Part shown: positions 16,263 through 23,158 of the stretch, one piece after another
How positions within the stretch are numbered: position 1 is the first letter of the stretch
Layout: each line of letters opens with the position of its first letter
From: Candidatus Omnitrophota bacterium
Lineage (GTDB): Bacteria > Omnitrophota > Koll11 > Tantalellales > Tantalellaceae
NCBI GenBank assembly: GCA_015231715.1
Contig: JADGBB010000013.1
Location: forward strand, 1 to 31,936
Length of the DNA stretch: 31,936 nucleotides
Direction: 5' to 3'
Notes under the pieces: generated by a model
What the model was told of the DNA's origin: nothing
Database searches by the model: none
The model's input: the letters and a program-made list of their open reading frames with translations, nothing else
Made by a program: the position numbers and the translations under genes

Positions 16263-16312
16263 TTGCTATATCGTATCGGATAATGTATAATTATAGCATA
16301 TCCGATACGATA
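16263..16312 (+). promoter_or_regulatory. Promoter of the plus-strand fic gene embedded in a 14-bp inverted repeat
   Basis: TTGCTA (16263-16268), a 17-bp spacer and TATAAT (16286-16291) form the promoter. The -10 lies in the 16-bp loop between two perfect 14-bp arms, TATCGTATCGGATA (16269-16282) and TATCCGATACGATA (16299-16312). A dimeric repressor bound to both arms would cover the promoter. The DNA-binding tail of the Fic protein itself is a natural candidate. Confidence 0.75.
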
Positions 16313-16338
16313 CGATATTCGTGAAGTGGGAGGGGGGA

Positions 16339-17274
16339 ATGAAGATAGACAGACAATTGAATGACAGAATATTAAAGAAAAAAGAAGAATTGGACAAATT
16401 ACGTCCTTTTCCAAAATCTGCACTCAGAAAATTACATGAACAAATAATAGTAGAGTGGACTTACAACTCAGATGCTATAGAGGGGAATTCCCTCACCCTG
16501 AGAGAAACGAGATTAGTTCTAGAAGATGGTTTGACGATCAGTGGTAAATCGTTAAGAGAACACCTTGAGACAATTAATCACAAAGAAGCGATAGAGTTTG
16601 TAGAAAAACTGGTCCAAAAGAATTCTGTTGTAAATGCCAATGCAATAAGGCAGATCCATGCTTTGATATTAAGTAAGATCGATGATCAGGAAGCCGGGAA
16701 ATACAGAGATCTAAAAGTATTTATATCAGGGTCAAAACATGTATTTCCGGAAGCGATAGAGGTGCCCGCTTTAATGTCTGATTTTAATAAGTGGCTAAGT
16801 TCGAAGGATAGAAAACAGAATTATATCGAATATGCCGCCCAAGCTCATTTTAAATTAGTTGATATACATCCTTTTGTGGATGGGAACGGCCGGACGGCGA
16901 GGCTTTTAATGAACTTGATCCTTATGAAGTACGGATTTCCTCCGGCGGTTGTTCTAAAGGTAGACAGAAAAAAATATTATGATTGTCTGGAAAAAGGGCA
17001 TAAGGGTAAATTAGAAGACTTTATAAATTTTATTGGAAGATCCCTCGAGCGATCTTTGACAATGTGGATCGAAATGCTTACCCCCAGTAGTAAACAGAAA
17101 CCGGGAAGCAAATATTTACCTATTCGTGAAATTTATAAGGGAACATCCTATAGCCAAGAGTATTTAAGTCTGTTGGCTAGGCGTGGTAAATTAGAAGCAG
17201 TTAAATTTGGACGGAACTGGTATACATCTAAAGAAGCTGTAGATGTATATGTAAAATCCCAAAAGGGTAAGTAG
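16339..17274 (+). CDS. Fic-domain protein with C-terminal excisionase/MerR-like DNA-binding domain
   Basis: 311 residues from ATG 16339, which lies right behind GGGAGGGGGG; GTG 16321 is in frame but upstream of that site. The active loop HPFVDGNGR is complete (His177). The N-terminal inhibitory motif S-D-A-I-E-G is present (S44...E48-G49), so this too is a class II autoinhibited Fic. The C-terminal ~50 residues (REIYKGTSYSQEYLSLLARRG..., then KFGRNWYTSKEAV) form a helix-turn-helix of the excisionase/MerR-like kind. That fits the inverted-repeat operator just upstream and suggests self-repression. The protein is only distantly like the neighbouring Fic. It is alone between junctions C and D. 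Confidence 0.9.
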   Translation: MKIDRQLNDRILKKKEELDKLRPFPKSALRKLHEQIIVEWTYNSDAIEGNSLTLRETRLVLEDGLTISGKSLREHLETINHKEAIEFVEKLVQKNSVVNANAIRQIHALILSKIDDQEAGKYRDLKVFISGSKHVFPEAIEVPALMSDFNKWLSSKDRKQNYIEYAAQAHFKLVDIHPFVDGNGRTARLLMNLILMKYGFPPAVVLKVDRKKYYDCLEKGHKGKLEDFINFIGRSLERSLTMWIEMLTPSSKQKPGSKYLPIREIYKGTSYSQEYLSLLARRGKLEAVKFGRNWYTSKEAVDVYVKSQKGK

Positions 17275-17451
17275 GGGAGAATCATGTGCAAAAAATCTAT
17301 TTTCAATTTTTTGCTTATTCCCATATTTTATGCATACTTTCAAATTTTTTTGACACGAATCTGGCACGTTGGGATTTTGCAACTTTGCAAGCATAGTATT
17401 TTAAACAACTTACACAACTAGGATTCTTATCCCTCCCTATCCGCCATTGAT

Positions 17452-17494
17452 AAAGGGTTATAGAGCGTTAAAGCTTTGTAACCCTTTGTTTTTA
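17452..17494 (+). terminator. Terminator hairpin in junction D
   Basis: AAAGGGTTA (17452-17460) pairs with TAACCCTTT (17479-17487), followed by GTTTTTAG. The loop contains AAAGCTTT, a further short palindrome. Confidence 0.7.
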
Positions 17495-17543
17495 GCTATT
17501 ACAGAGAGACTGGAATATGAAAGCCTTTAAATGTAATTGTTCT

Positions 17544-17583
17544 GTATGTTCAGCAAACCATCGCCTTAAGCCACTCAGCCACC
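17544..17583 (-). other. Pseudo-tRNA-Ser 5' half (junction D)
   Basis: Second copy of the antisense tRNA-Ser-like block described for junction A, identical over its 40 bp. The anticodon stem does not pair, so it is not a functional tRNA. Confidence 0.5.
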
Positions 17584-17637
17584 ATAAGTATTAAAAAAAC
17601 AACAAAATCAGTCCCCAAACGGTCCCCAATGATAAAA

Positions 17638-17733
17638 TTAAATTGATACTAATACTAATAGATGATGATACAAGGATAAGACTTTTAGATCGCGGAAGTA
17701 TATTTTTGCTGGGATTTGATGTAAAATGTTGTT
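17638..17733 (+). promoter_or_regulatory. Repeated leader (copy 2), diverged
   Basis: The first half (ACTAATAGATGATGATACAA, then GGATAAGACTTTT) matches the leaders at 13141 and 22387. The second half is replaced by unrelated sequence. A possible -10, TAAAAT (17722-17727), lies 6 nt from the ATG, which would make a nearly leaderless message. The -35 is poor. Confidence 0.4.
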
Positions 17734-18411
17734 ATGAAAACTGCAGTTAAAACCATGATTGTTGCGATGATGGTTCTTGTCTCCGGAGGAAATATGGATA
17801 TTGAAGTATTCTCTGATGAAGATATGATTGTTAATTTACCTGTTCCTTCCGGGAAAGGGGATGTCTCTCTTGAGGAGGCTATTTCAGAACGCAGGTCTAT
17901 ACGGAAATATTCAGATAAAAAACTTGCCGAACATAATATTGGGCAGATTCTTTGGGCGGCACAAGGTGTGACAAAGGTTGTTGGCCGATATGGTCTGCGT
18001 GCCTCGCCTTCTGCCGGGGCTACATATCCTTTGGAGATATATCTTCTTACTGACGAAAAGGTATCAAGATACTTGCCGGAAGGGCATCGTCTCGAACACG
18101 TTATGTTAAAAGATCAGCGGGGAGAAATTGCCGCTGCTTGTTATGGTCAGGGGTTCATAGAGTTTGCCCCTGCTGTTATTGTTATAGTAGCGGATTATTC
18201 CAGAACTACCGATAGGTATGGTGAAAGAGGAAAGAGGTATGTTTTGCAGGAAACTGGACATGTTGCGCAGAATATTCATCTCCAGGCGAGGGCATTAGGG
18301 ATGGGGTCGGTTCCCATAGGGGCGTTTGATGACGATGTAATAAAGAAAATTTTGTTGTTACCCCAAAAGCAAGAGCCTTTGTATGTTGTGCCTATCGGCT
18401 ATCCAGAATAG
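17734..18411 (+). CDS. SagB/ThcOx-type nitroreductase-family FMN oxidoreductase
   Basis: 225 residues. A hydrophobic N-terminus (TMIVAMMVLVSGG) looks like a signal peptide or anchor. It is followed by the nitroreductase fold of the SagB type: SLEEAISERRSIRKYSDK (FMN phosphate-binding Arg-Ser-x-Arg), ILWAAQGVT, and RASPSAGATYPLEIYLL. The C-terminal half has GHVAQNIHLQARALGMGSVPIGAF. SagB-like enzymes oxidise azolines in peptide natural products, but stand-alone members are widespread and of unknown substrate. No YcaO or precursor peptide is seen here, so a role in peptide modification is not supported. No Shine-Dalgarno is evident before ATG 17734. Export of a flavoprotein would be unusual. 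Confidence 0.8.
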   Translation: MKTAVKTMIVAMMVLVSGGNMDIEVFSDEDMIVNLPVPSGKGDVSLEEAISERRSIRKYSDKKLAEHNIGQILWAAQGVTKVVGRYGLRASPSAGATYPLEIYLLTDEKVSRYLPEGHRLEHVMLKDQRGEIAAACYGQGFIEFAPAVIVIVADYSRTTDRYGERGKRYVLQETGHVAQNIHLQARALGMGSVPIGAFDDDVIKKILLLPQKQEPLYVVPIGYPE

Positions 18412-18447
18412 GTCCGGGATTAAAAGAATCCCCACCCGGAGATTGAA

Positions 18448-18609
18448 ATGAGAACCTTTGCAGATGATAGTAAAATGTATTTAGTGCCGTTTGTCAGGAA
18501 GAATAACTTAACTTTGTTTCTAAAAACTATAATCCCTGATAGGAATGCAACTAAAAAATATCTTGGAGGCGAAAAAAACGGGAGTGTCTGTGGTATTATG
18601 ATATGGTGA
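18448..18609 (+). CDS. Small conserved-looking ORF of unknown function
   Basis: 53 residues from ATG 18448. The frame is open upstream to TAA 18421, so a start lost by truncation is possible. The core YLVPFVRKNNLTLFLKTIIP, followed by DRNATKKYLGG, resembles the C-terminal strand pair of small toxin-like proteins (BrnT/DUF4258 kind), but that is a loose impression. No good ribosome site is present. It may be the tail of a decayed toxin gene trapped between the nitroreductase and the antiporter. Confidence 0.35.
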   Translation: MRTFADDSKMYLVPFVRKNNLTLFLKTIIPDRNATKKYLGGEKNGSVCGIMIW

Positions 18610-18617
18610 TTATGCTG

Positions 18618-18626
18618 TGCTACAAT
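18618..18626 (+). promoter_or_regulatory. Extended -10 element upstream of the antiporter
   Basis: TGcTACAAT at 18618-18626 fits an extended -10. No convincing -35 is seen. It would give a leader of about 45 nt ending in the AGGGAGAGG ribosome site before ATG 18677. Confidence 0.4.
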
Positions 18627-18676
18627 AAAAATACAAAGAGTTCGCAATATCGTAAAAGGGAGAGGAGTTTAAGTAT

Positions 18677-20395
18677 ATGCATTATCTGAGCGAGCAAAAT
18701 TTACTTATATTTTTGTTGCAGGTTTTTTTACTTCTAGGGCTTGCAAGGGGTTTAGGAGAGATATTCAGAAGGTTTAAGCAGCCGGCTCTTACAGCGGAAA
18801 TACTTGTCGGTGTTTTTCTTGGTCCCACAATATTGGGTAGATTTATGCCTGGAGTTTACGGATACATCTTCCCGCATGATCTTATTCAGCAAAACATGCT
18901 TGAGACCACGGCATGGATAGGTGTTTTGTTCTTTCTCTTGAAAACAGGCTTGGAAATAGATTTTTCAAGTGCATGGAGACAGAGAGGGGAGGCCTTAACA
19001 ATATCATTATCGGATGTTGTAATACCAATGGTCATTGCTTTTATTCCATGTTATTTCCTCGCTGACAAGTATGCTGTGAGCCCGGACACAAAAATAGCAT
19101 TTTCGTTCTTTGTAGCTACGATAATGACGATAAGCGCGTTACCTGTAACTGCCAGAGTTCTTTCAGATCTCAATCTTTATAAAACAGATATGGGTTTTCT
19201 GATAATGTGTGCTTTGTCAGTTAATGATCTTTTGGGATGGGTAGTGTTCACCCTAATACTTGGGTTTTTCACGCAGACTAATATTGATCTATTGAAAATA
19301 GTGATAGTTATAGGCAGCACTATAGGATTTTCGGTTTTTTGTTTAACCTATGGGAGGAAATTATCGAATCTTATTATAGGGAAAATAAAAGAAAAGAACA
19401 TGCCGGAACCCGGTACTGCCATCACTTTTATATGTCTTTTGGGGATAATATGCGGTGCTGCAACACTTAAAATAGGCATACACGCTTTATTCGGATTTTT
19501 TATTGCCGGGATAATGGCCGGTGAAGCAAAAGCTTTATCCGAAAAGACCCGACAGGTTATTTCACAAATGGTCCATTCCCTGTTCATTCCGTTATTTTTC
19601 GCCAGTGTGGGGCTGAAGATAGATTTTCTAAATAATTTTGATCTCTGGCTGGTAATTTTTATTTTTGTAATAGGGTTTCTGGGAAGATTTTTAGGAGCAT
19701 GGATAGGTGTTACAATGGCAAAGTCTTCAAGAGCCGATAGGCTTTTAATATCGCTTGCTCATACTCCAGGCGGGGAAATGCAGATAGTGATAGGCATATT
19801 GGCATTGGAATATAAACTCATAACGGAACCCGTTTTTGTTGCCATAGTTTTTGGGGCTGTATTGTCGACGGTTATATTAGGTCCTCTGATGAGCCTGGCG
19901 TTAAGGCTAAGAAAACATGTTGATATAAGGGATTATTTTATTAAAAGAGCGGTTATCAATGATCTGGAAGCGAATGACAAAGAAGGAGCGATAAAAGAGC
20001 TGAGCGAAACAATATCTTCGCAGGAAAATATGCCTGATACAGAAACAATATATTCGACTGTTATCGAAAGGGAAAACCAGATGGGCACAGGGATAGAAAA
20101 AGGGATATCCGTGCCTCACGGCAGGATATCTTCTTTAATAGGTCCTGTTATAGCTTTCGGGAGATCCAGAAAAGGGATAGAATGGGATTCTCCTGACGGA
20201 AATCCGGCTAAATATATTTTCATGATACTTTCTCCAAAAGAAAATACCGGTGTGCAGCTCCAGATCTTAAGACTAATAGCGATGGTAATGTCTGATGACT
20301 CAGCTATAAATAAATTCAATTCCGCAAAAGGGCAGGATGAATTGTGGGAGGTTTTAAGGGAATCATTTTCAGAAAAAAGCATAATAAAAAATTAG
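18677..20395 (+). CDS. CPA2-family cation:proton antiporter fused to a PTS EIIA-like domain
   Basis: 572 residues. The first ~400 form the Na+/H+ exchanger (Kef/CPA2) membrane domain with about a dozen hydrophobic helices. Family landmarks include LxxLGLARGLGEIFRRFKQP, LVGVFLGPTILG, FFLLKTGLEIDF and the PVTARVL loop. The last ~145 residues are an EIIA domain of the fructose/nitrogen type, with GTGIEKGISVPHGR placing the phosphorylatable His at 481. The usual TrkA-N/KefB nucleotide-binding tail is replaced by EIIA, so transport may be tuned by phosphotransfer or ligand binding. Start ATG 18677 follows GGGAGAGGAG. The next gene begins 10 bp after the stop, so both form an operon. Confidence 0.9.
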   Translation: MHYLSEQNLLIFLLQVFLLLGLARGLGEIFRRFKQPALTAEILVGVFLGPTILGRFMPGVYGYIFPHDLIQQNMLETTAWIGVLFFLLKTGLEIDFSSAWRQRGEALTISLSDVVIPMVIAFIPCYFLADKYAVSPDTKIAFSFFVATIMTISALPVTARVLSDLNLYKTDMGFLIMCALSVNDLLGWVVFTLILGFFTQTNIDLLKIVIVIGSTIGFSVFCLTYGRKLSNLIIGKIKEKNMPEPGTAITFICLLGIICGAATLKIGIHALFGFFIAGIMAGEAKALSEKTRQVISQMVHSLFIPLFFASVGLKIDFLNNFDLWLVIFIFVIGFLGRFLGAWIGVTMAKSSRADRLLISLAHTPGGEMQIVIGILALEYKLITEPVFVAIVFGAVLSTVILGPLMSLALRLRKHVDIRDYFIKRAVINDLEANDKEGAIKELSETISSQENMPDTETIYSTVIERENQMGTGIEKGISVPHGRISSLIGPVIAFGRSRKGIEWDSPDGNPAKYIFMILSPKENTGVQLQILRLIAMVMSDDSAINKFNSAKGQDELWEVLRESFSEKSIIKN

Positions 20396-20405
20396 AGGTA
20401 AAGAT

Positions 20406-22013
20406 ATGAATGAAAATTTATCTAAAAACAAGGGCGATATACCAAAAGAATTTATGGTAGATATTCCTGTCATTCAAAAAGAATATCTGATTAATGGTGA
20501 AATATTAGAATGGGAAGGTGATCTGCAGGAGGTATATTCTCCGATATGTGAAAATAAAGGTGGGTCGCAAGTTCAGATAATGCTGGGAAAATACCCTTTG
20601 TTGACGGAGACAGAAGCTCTCCAGGCATTAGACGCGGCTACAAATGCATATAAAAATGGACGGGGAAAATGGCCGACGATGTCTATTGCAGAACGTATAG
20701 GCCATGTCGAAATTTTTATCGAAAAAATAATAGTTAAAAGGGAAGAAGTCATTAACTTATTAATGTGGGAAATAGGAAAATCTTATGCTGATTCCATTAA
20801 AGAATTCGACAGAACGGTTGATTATATTAAGGACACTATAAAGGCACTTAAAGAGCTTGATATTAATTCTTCAAAATTTGTTACGATACAAGGAGTTATA
20901 GGCCAGATAAAAAGATCTCCTCTCGGAGTAGTGTTATGTATGGGGCCGTTCAACTATCCTTTAAACGAAACTTTTACTACTTTGATACCTGCTTTGATTA
21001 TGGGTAATGCTGTAATCTTTAAACCTCCTAAATATGGAGTACTTTTACATAGGCCACTTTTAGAAGCTTTCAGGAGCTCGTTTCCGCAAGGTGTAATTAA
21101 TGCTGTTTATGGTGAAGGGCAGAAGATCATAGGTCCGCTTATGGCCTCCGGAAAGATAAATTCGCTTGCCTTTATCGGTTCCAGCAAAGTTGCCAATATT
21201 CTTCAAAAACAGCATCCCAAACCCCATAGGTGCAGATTCGTTTTAGGGCTGGAAGCGAAGAATGCGTCAATAATACTGCCTGATGCAGATATTGATCTTA
21301 CAGTAAAAGAGCATTTACTTGGCACATTGTCTTACAATGGGCAAAGGTGTACAGCTATAAAGATAATATTTGTGCATAAAAGTGTAAGAGATAGGTTTAT
21401 CGATGATTTTTGCAACAAAGTTGATAATTTAAAATGTGGTATGCCGTGGGACAAAGATGTACAAATAACACCGCTTCCTGAAACAGGGAAAGTTGGATAT
21501 ATGAAAGAACTGTTAACAGATGCCGACAATAAGGGTGGAAAAGTTGTGAACAAGAAAAGCGGGGAAGGAGGTGGGACATTATTTTTTCCTGCGGTTGTGT
21601 TTCCTGTTAATTCGGAGATGAGATTATACAATGAAGAACAATTCGGACCGATTGTTCCTATTGTCGAGTTTGAGGATATAGAAGAGCCCATACAGTATGT
21701 TATAAATTCTAACTATGGCCAGCAGATAAGCATTTTTGGTAAGGACTCAGATACCATAGCAAAACTTATTGACCCTTTGGTAAATCAGGTATGCCGGGTG
21801 AATATTAACAGCCAGTGTCAGAGAGGTCCCGATGAGTTTCCTTTTACTGGTAGGAAAGATTCAGCTGAAGGTACTTTATCGGTTTCTGATGCTCTGAAGG
21901 TATTTTCAATAAGAACTCTTGTAGCGACAAAAGATGTTGGACTAAATAAGAACATCATGAAAGAAATAGTTTCCGGGAAAAAATCTAATTTTCTAACAGG
22001 AGATAACTTATAG
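20406..22013 (+). CDS. gapN: Non-phosphorylating NADP-dependent glyceraldehyde-3-phosphate dehydrogenase (GapN)
   Basis: 535 residues of aldehyde dehydrogenase fold, most like plant-type GapN. The C-terminal signature QRGPDEFPFTGRKDSAEG followed by TLSVSDALKVFSIR is characteristic. Catalytic residues are in place: Asn183 in GPFNYPLN, Glu283 in LGLEAKN and Cys315 in NGQRCTA. The reaction is glyceraldehyde 3-phosphate + NADP+ to 3-phosphoglycerate + NADPH, bypassing the ATP-yielding step of glycolysis and supplying reducing power. It is cytoplasmic. Start ATG 20406 follows AGAGGTAAAG, 10 bp after the antiporter, and junction E follows the stop. Finding a central-metabolism enzyme as cargo between attachment-like repeats is notable. 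Confidence 0.9.
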   Translation: MNENLSKNKGDIPKEFMVDIPVIQKEYLINGEILEWEGDLQEVYSPICENKGGSQVQIMLGKYPLLTETEALQALDAATNAYKNGRGKWPTMSIAERIGHVEIFIEKIIVKREEVINLLMWEIGKSYADSIKEFDRTVDYIKDTIKALKELDINSSKFVTIQGVIGQIKRSPLGVVLCMGPFNYPLNETFTTLIPALIMGNAVIFKPPKYGVLLHRPLLEAFRSSFPQGVINAVYGEGQKIIGPLMASGKINSLAFIGSSKVANILQKQHPKPHRCRFVLGLEAKNASIILPDADIDLTVKEHLLGTLSYNGQRCTAIKIIFVHKSVRDRFIDDFCNKVDNLKCGMPWDKDVQITPLPETGKVGYMKELLTDADNKGGKVVNKKSGEGGGTLFFPAVVFPVNSEMRLYNEEQFGPIVPIVEFEDIEEPIQYVINSNYGQQISIFGKDSDTIAKLIDPLVNQVCRVNINSQCQRGPDEFPFTGRKDSAEGTLSVSDALKVFSIRTLVATKDVGLNKNIMKEIVSGKKSNFLTGDNL

Positions 22014-22210
22014 GAAAGGCTTATATTCCAAGTATCGTGTAATGGTAGGGTATAGAAGGGCTTTGCATATCAGCATATTTTATGCATAGTTTAATATTTT
22101 TTTTGACACGAATCTAGCACGACGGCATTTTGGCAAGTTGTAACATATCCAAATTAAAAGACGTACAATAACAGGATTAATATCCCCCCTCTCAGCCATG
22201 TACTATCAAT

Positions 22211-22253
22211 AAAGGGTTATAGAGCGTTAAAGCTTTGTAACCCTTTATTTTTA
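22211..22253 (+). terminator. Terminator hairpin in junction E
   Basis: AAAGGGTTA (22211-22219) pairs with TAACCCTTT (22238-22246), followed by ATTTTTAG. It could end transcription of the antiporter-gapN operon. Confidence 0.65.
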
Positions 22254-22302
22254 GATATTACATAGCGATAGTGATATGAAAGCCTTTAAACGTAAATGTT
22301 CT

Positions 22303-22342
22303 GTATGTTCAGCAAACCATCGCCTTAAGCCACTCAGCCACC
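22303..22342 (-). other. Pseudo-tRNA-Ser 5' half (junction E)
   Basis: Third copy of the antisense tRNA-Ser-like block, again identical over 40 bp although the surrounding repeat has diverged. That extra conservation hints that the block is recognised by something. Confidence 0.5.
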
Positions 22343-22386
22343 ATAAGTATTAAAAAAACAACAAAATAAGTCCCCAAAAATACAAT

Positions 22387-22472
22387 TAAATTAATACTAA
22401 TGGTAATAGACGACAGTTAAAAGATAAGACCTTCTTGTAAAACATACTAGGGTAACTTATAATGAAAAATGC
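22387..22472 (+). promoter_or_regulatory. Repeated leader with promoter (copy 3)
   Basis: Closely matches the leader at 13141-13230. TTGTAA (22435-22440), a 17-bp spacer and TATAAT (22458-22463) form the promoter for the secreted-protein gene that follows. The same promoter thus drives unrelated genes in two modules. Confidence 0.65.
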
Positions 22473-22508
22473 AAATAGGAGTTGTGAATGATTTTTAAAA
22501 GGAGACGC

Positions 22509-23123
22509 ATGAAAAATATTTTTACTTCAATGATCGCGATAGTAACAGCAGTTTTTCTTTACGGCAATTGTTTTGCAGCAGGGGAAGAGCATGGTAAAAC
22601 AGCGATACCGGAAGACATTATTGAGTATCGCATCCCGGAGGGATGGGAATATTCCAAGGCTCCTTCGAGATGGTTGAGTCCGGATCCCACGTTTGAACTT
22701 ACAAAAGGTGTTGAGGCATCGATAAAGGTTACTTTGTATGGTATTGTGGACGGTACAAAGTTTTCCGCCCCGGAGGCTTTTGAAAACAAGATAAATGGTT
22801 TATTTCGTAATGTGGATAGAAAAGATGAAAATACAAACGTATCAGGGAAAGAAGCAAAAAGTATTAAGCTGCGTTATGAACAGTTCGGGAATACCGACGA
22901 GTATGGTATTTATAACCCAACGGTTTTTGTTCAGGACGAATTTGTTATAATCCCGCTTGATGAAGGGTTTCTTTTGTTGAACCTGGCTGTTTACCGGGAC
23001 TTTCCTATGCCTTCGGGGCCTATCACAGTCGAAGAAGCCTATGACGACTATGAAAGGGAGTACGCCGAGATATTAAAAGATTGGGAAAGTTTTATTGAAA
23101 GCTGTCGAATTAGTGAAATTTAA
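22509..23123 (+). CDS. Unknown secreted protein
   Basis: 204 residues from ATG 22509. Its own GGAG lies 5 nt upstream and it starts exactly at a signal peptide (MKNIFTSMIAIVTA... ending near CFA). An in-frame ATG at 22488, also with AGGAG, would add MIFKRRR and is a possible alternative. The mature part has IPEDIIEYRIPEGWEYS and ends in an acidic helix. The pattern of a ~180-residue beta-rich domain around an EGW turn is like other small lipoprotein or PsbP-like folds, but no family can be named. It is the first gene after junction E, and an export gene follows 35 bp downstream. Confidence 0.65.
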   Translation: MKNIFTSMIAIVTAVFLYGNCFAAGEEHGKTAIPEDIIEYRIPEGWEYSKAPSRWLSPDPTFELTKGVEASIKVTLYGIVDGTKFSAPEAFENKINGLFRNVDRKDENTNVSGKEAKSIKLRYEQFGNTDEYGIYNPTVFVQDEFVIIPLDEGFLLLNLAVYRDFPMPSGPITVEEAYDDYEREYAEILKDWESFIESCRISEI

Positions 23124-23158
23124 TTGAAGCAGAAAAAATAATAGGAGAGAGTATTTAT

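Larger units (their letters stand above)
17311..17632 (+). repeat. Module junction D: complete L2-core-R1 copy
   Basis: This is the best complete copy. L2 (17311-17430) has CACG steps at 17354 and 17365, 11 bp apart. The core CCCTCCCTATCCGCCA (17431-17446) has one change from A, B and C. R1 (17447-17632) has a terminator, the antisense tRNA-Ser-like block (17544-17583) and GTCCCCAA at 17611-17618 and 17622-17629, again 11 bp apart. With two arms of paired sites around a tRNA-end core, it has the layout of an attP site, or of the joint between two tandem elements. Confidence 0.8.
22061..22380 (+). repeat. Module junction E: L2-core-R1 copy with diverged core
   Basis: L2 (22061-22183) has GACACGAAT and GCACGACGG with CACG steps 11 bp apart. 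The core is the most diverged (CCCCCCTCTCAGCCA, 22184-22198). R1 (22199-22380) keeps the terminator and the pseudo-tRNA block (22303-22342) but has only one GTCCCCAA, the second arm site being lost. It separates the GapN module from the secreted-protein genes. The worn core suggests an old or inactive junction. Confidence 0.75.

Noticed and set aside
14651..17446. CRISPR array
   Set aside because: The repeats are 120-320 bp, only five in number, and separated by genes rather than uniform spacers.
17734..18411. Peptide natural-product (azoline) biosynthesis cluster
   Set aside because: A SagB-like oxidoreductase is present, but no YcaO cyclodehydratase, precursor peptide or exporter is nearby.
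11935..22380. Class 1-type integron with attC sites
   Set aside because: The junctions do not form attC-like imperfect palindromes with R'/R'' boxes, and no IntI is present. The core is a tRNA end with flanking arm-like sites instead.
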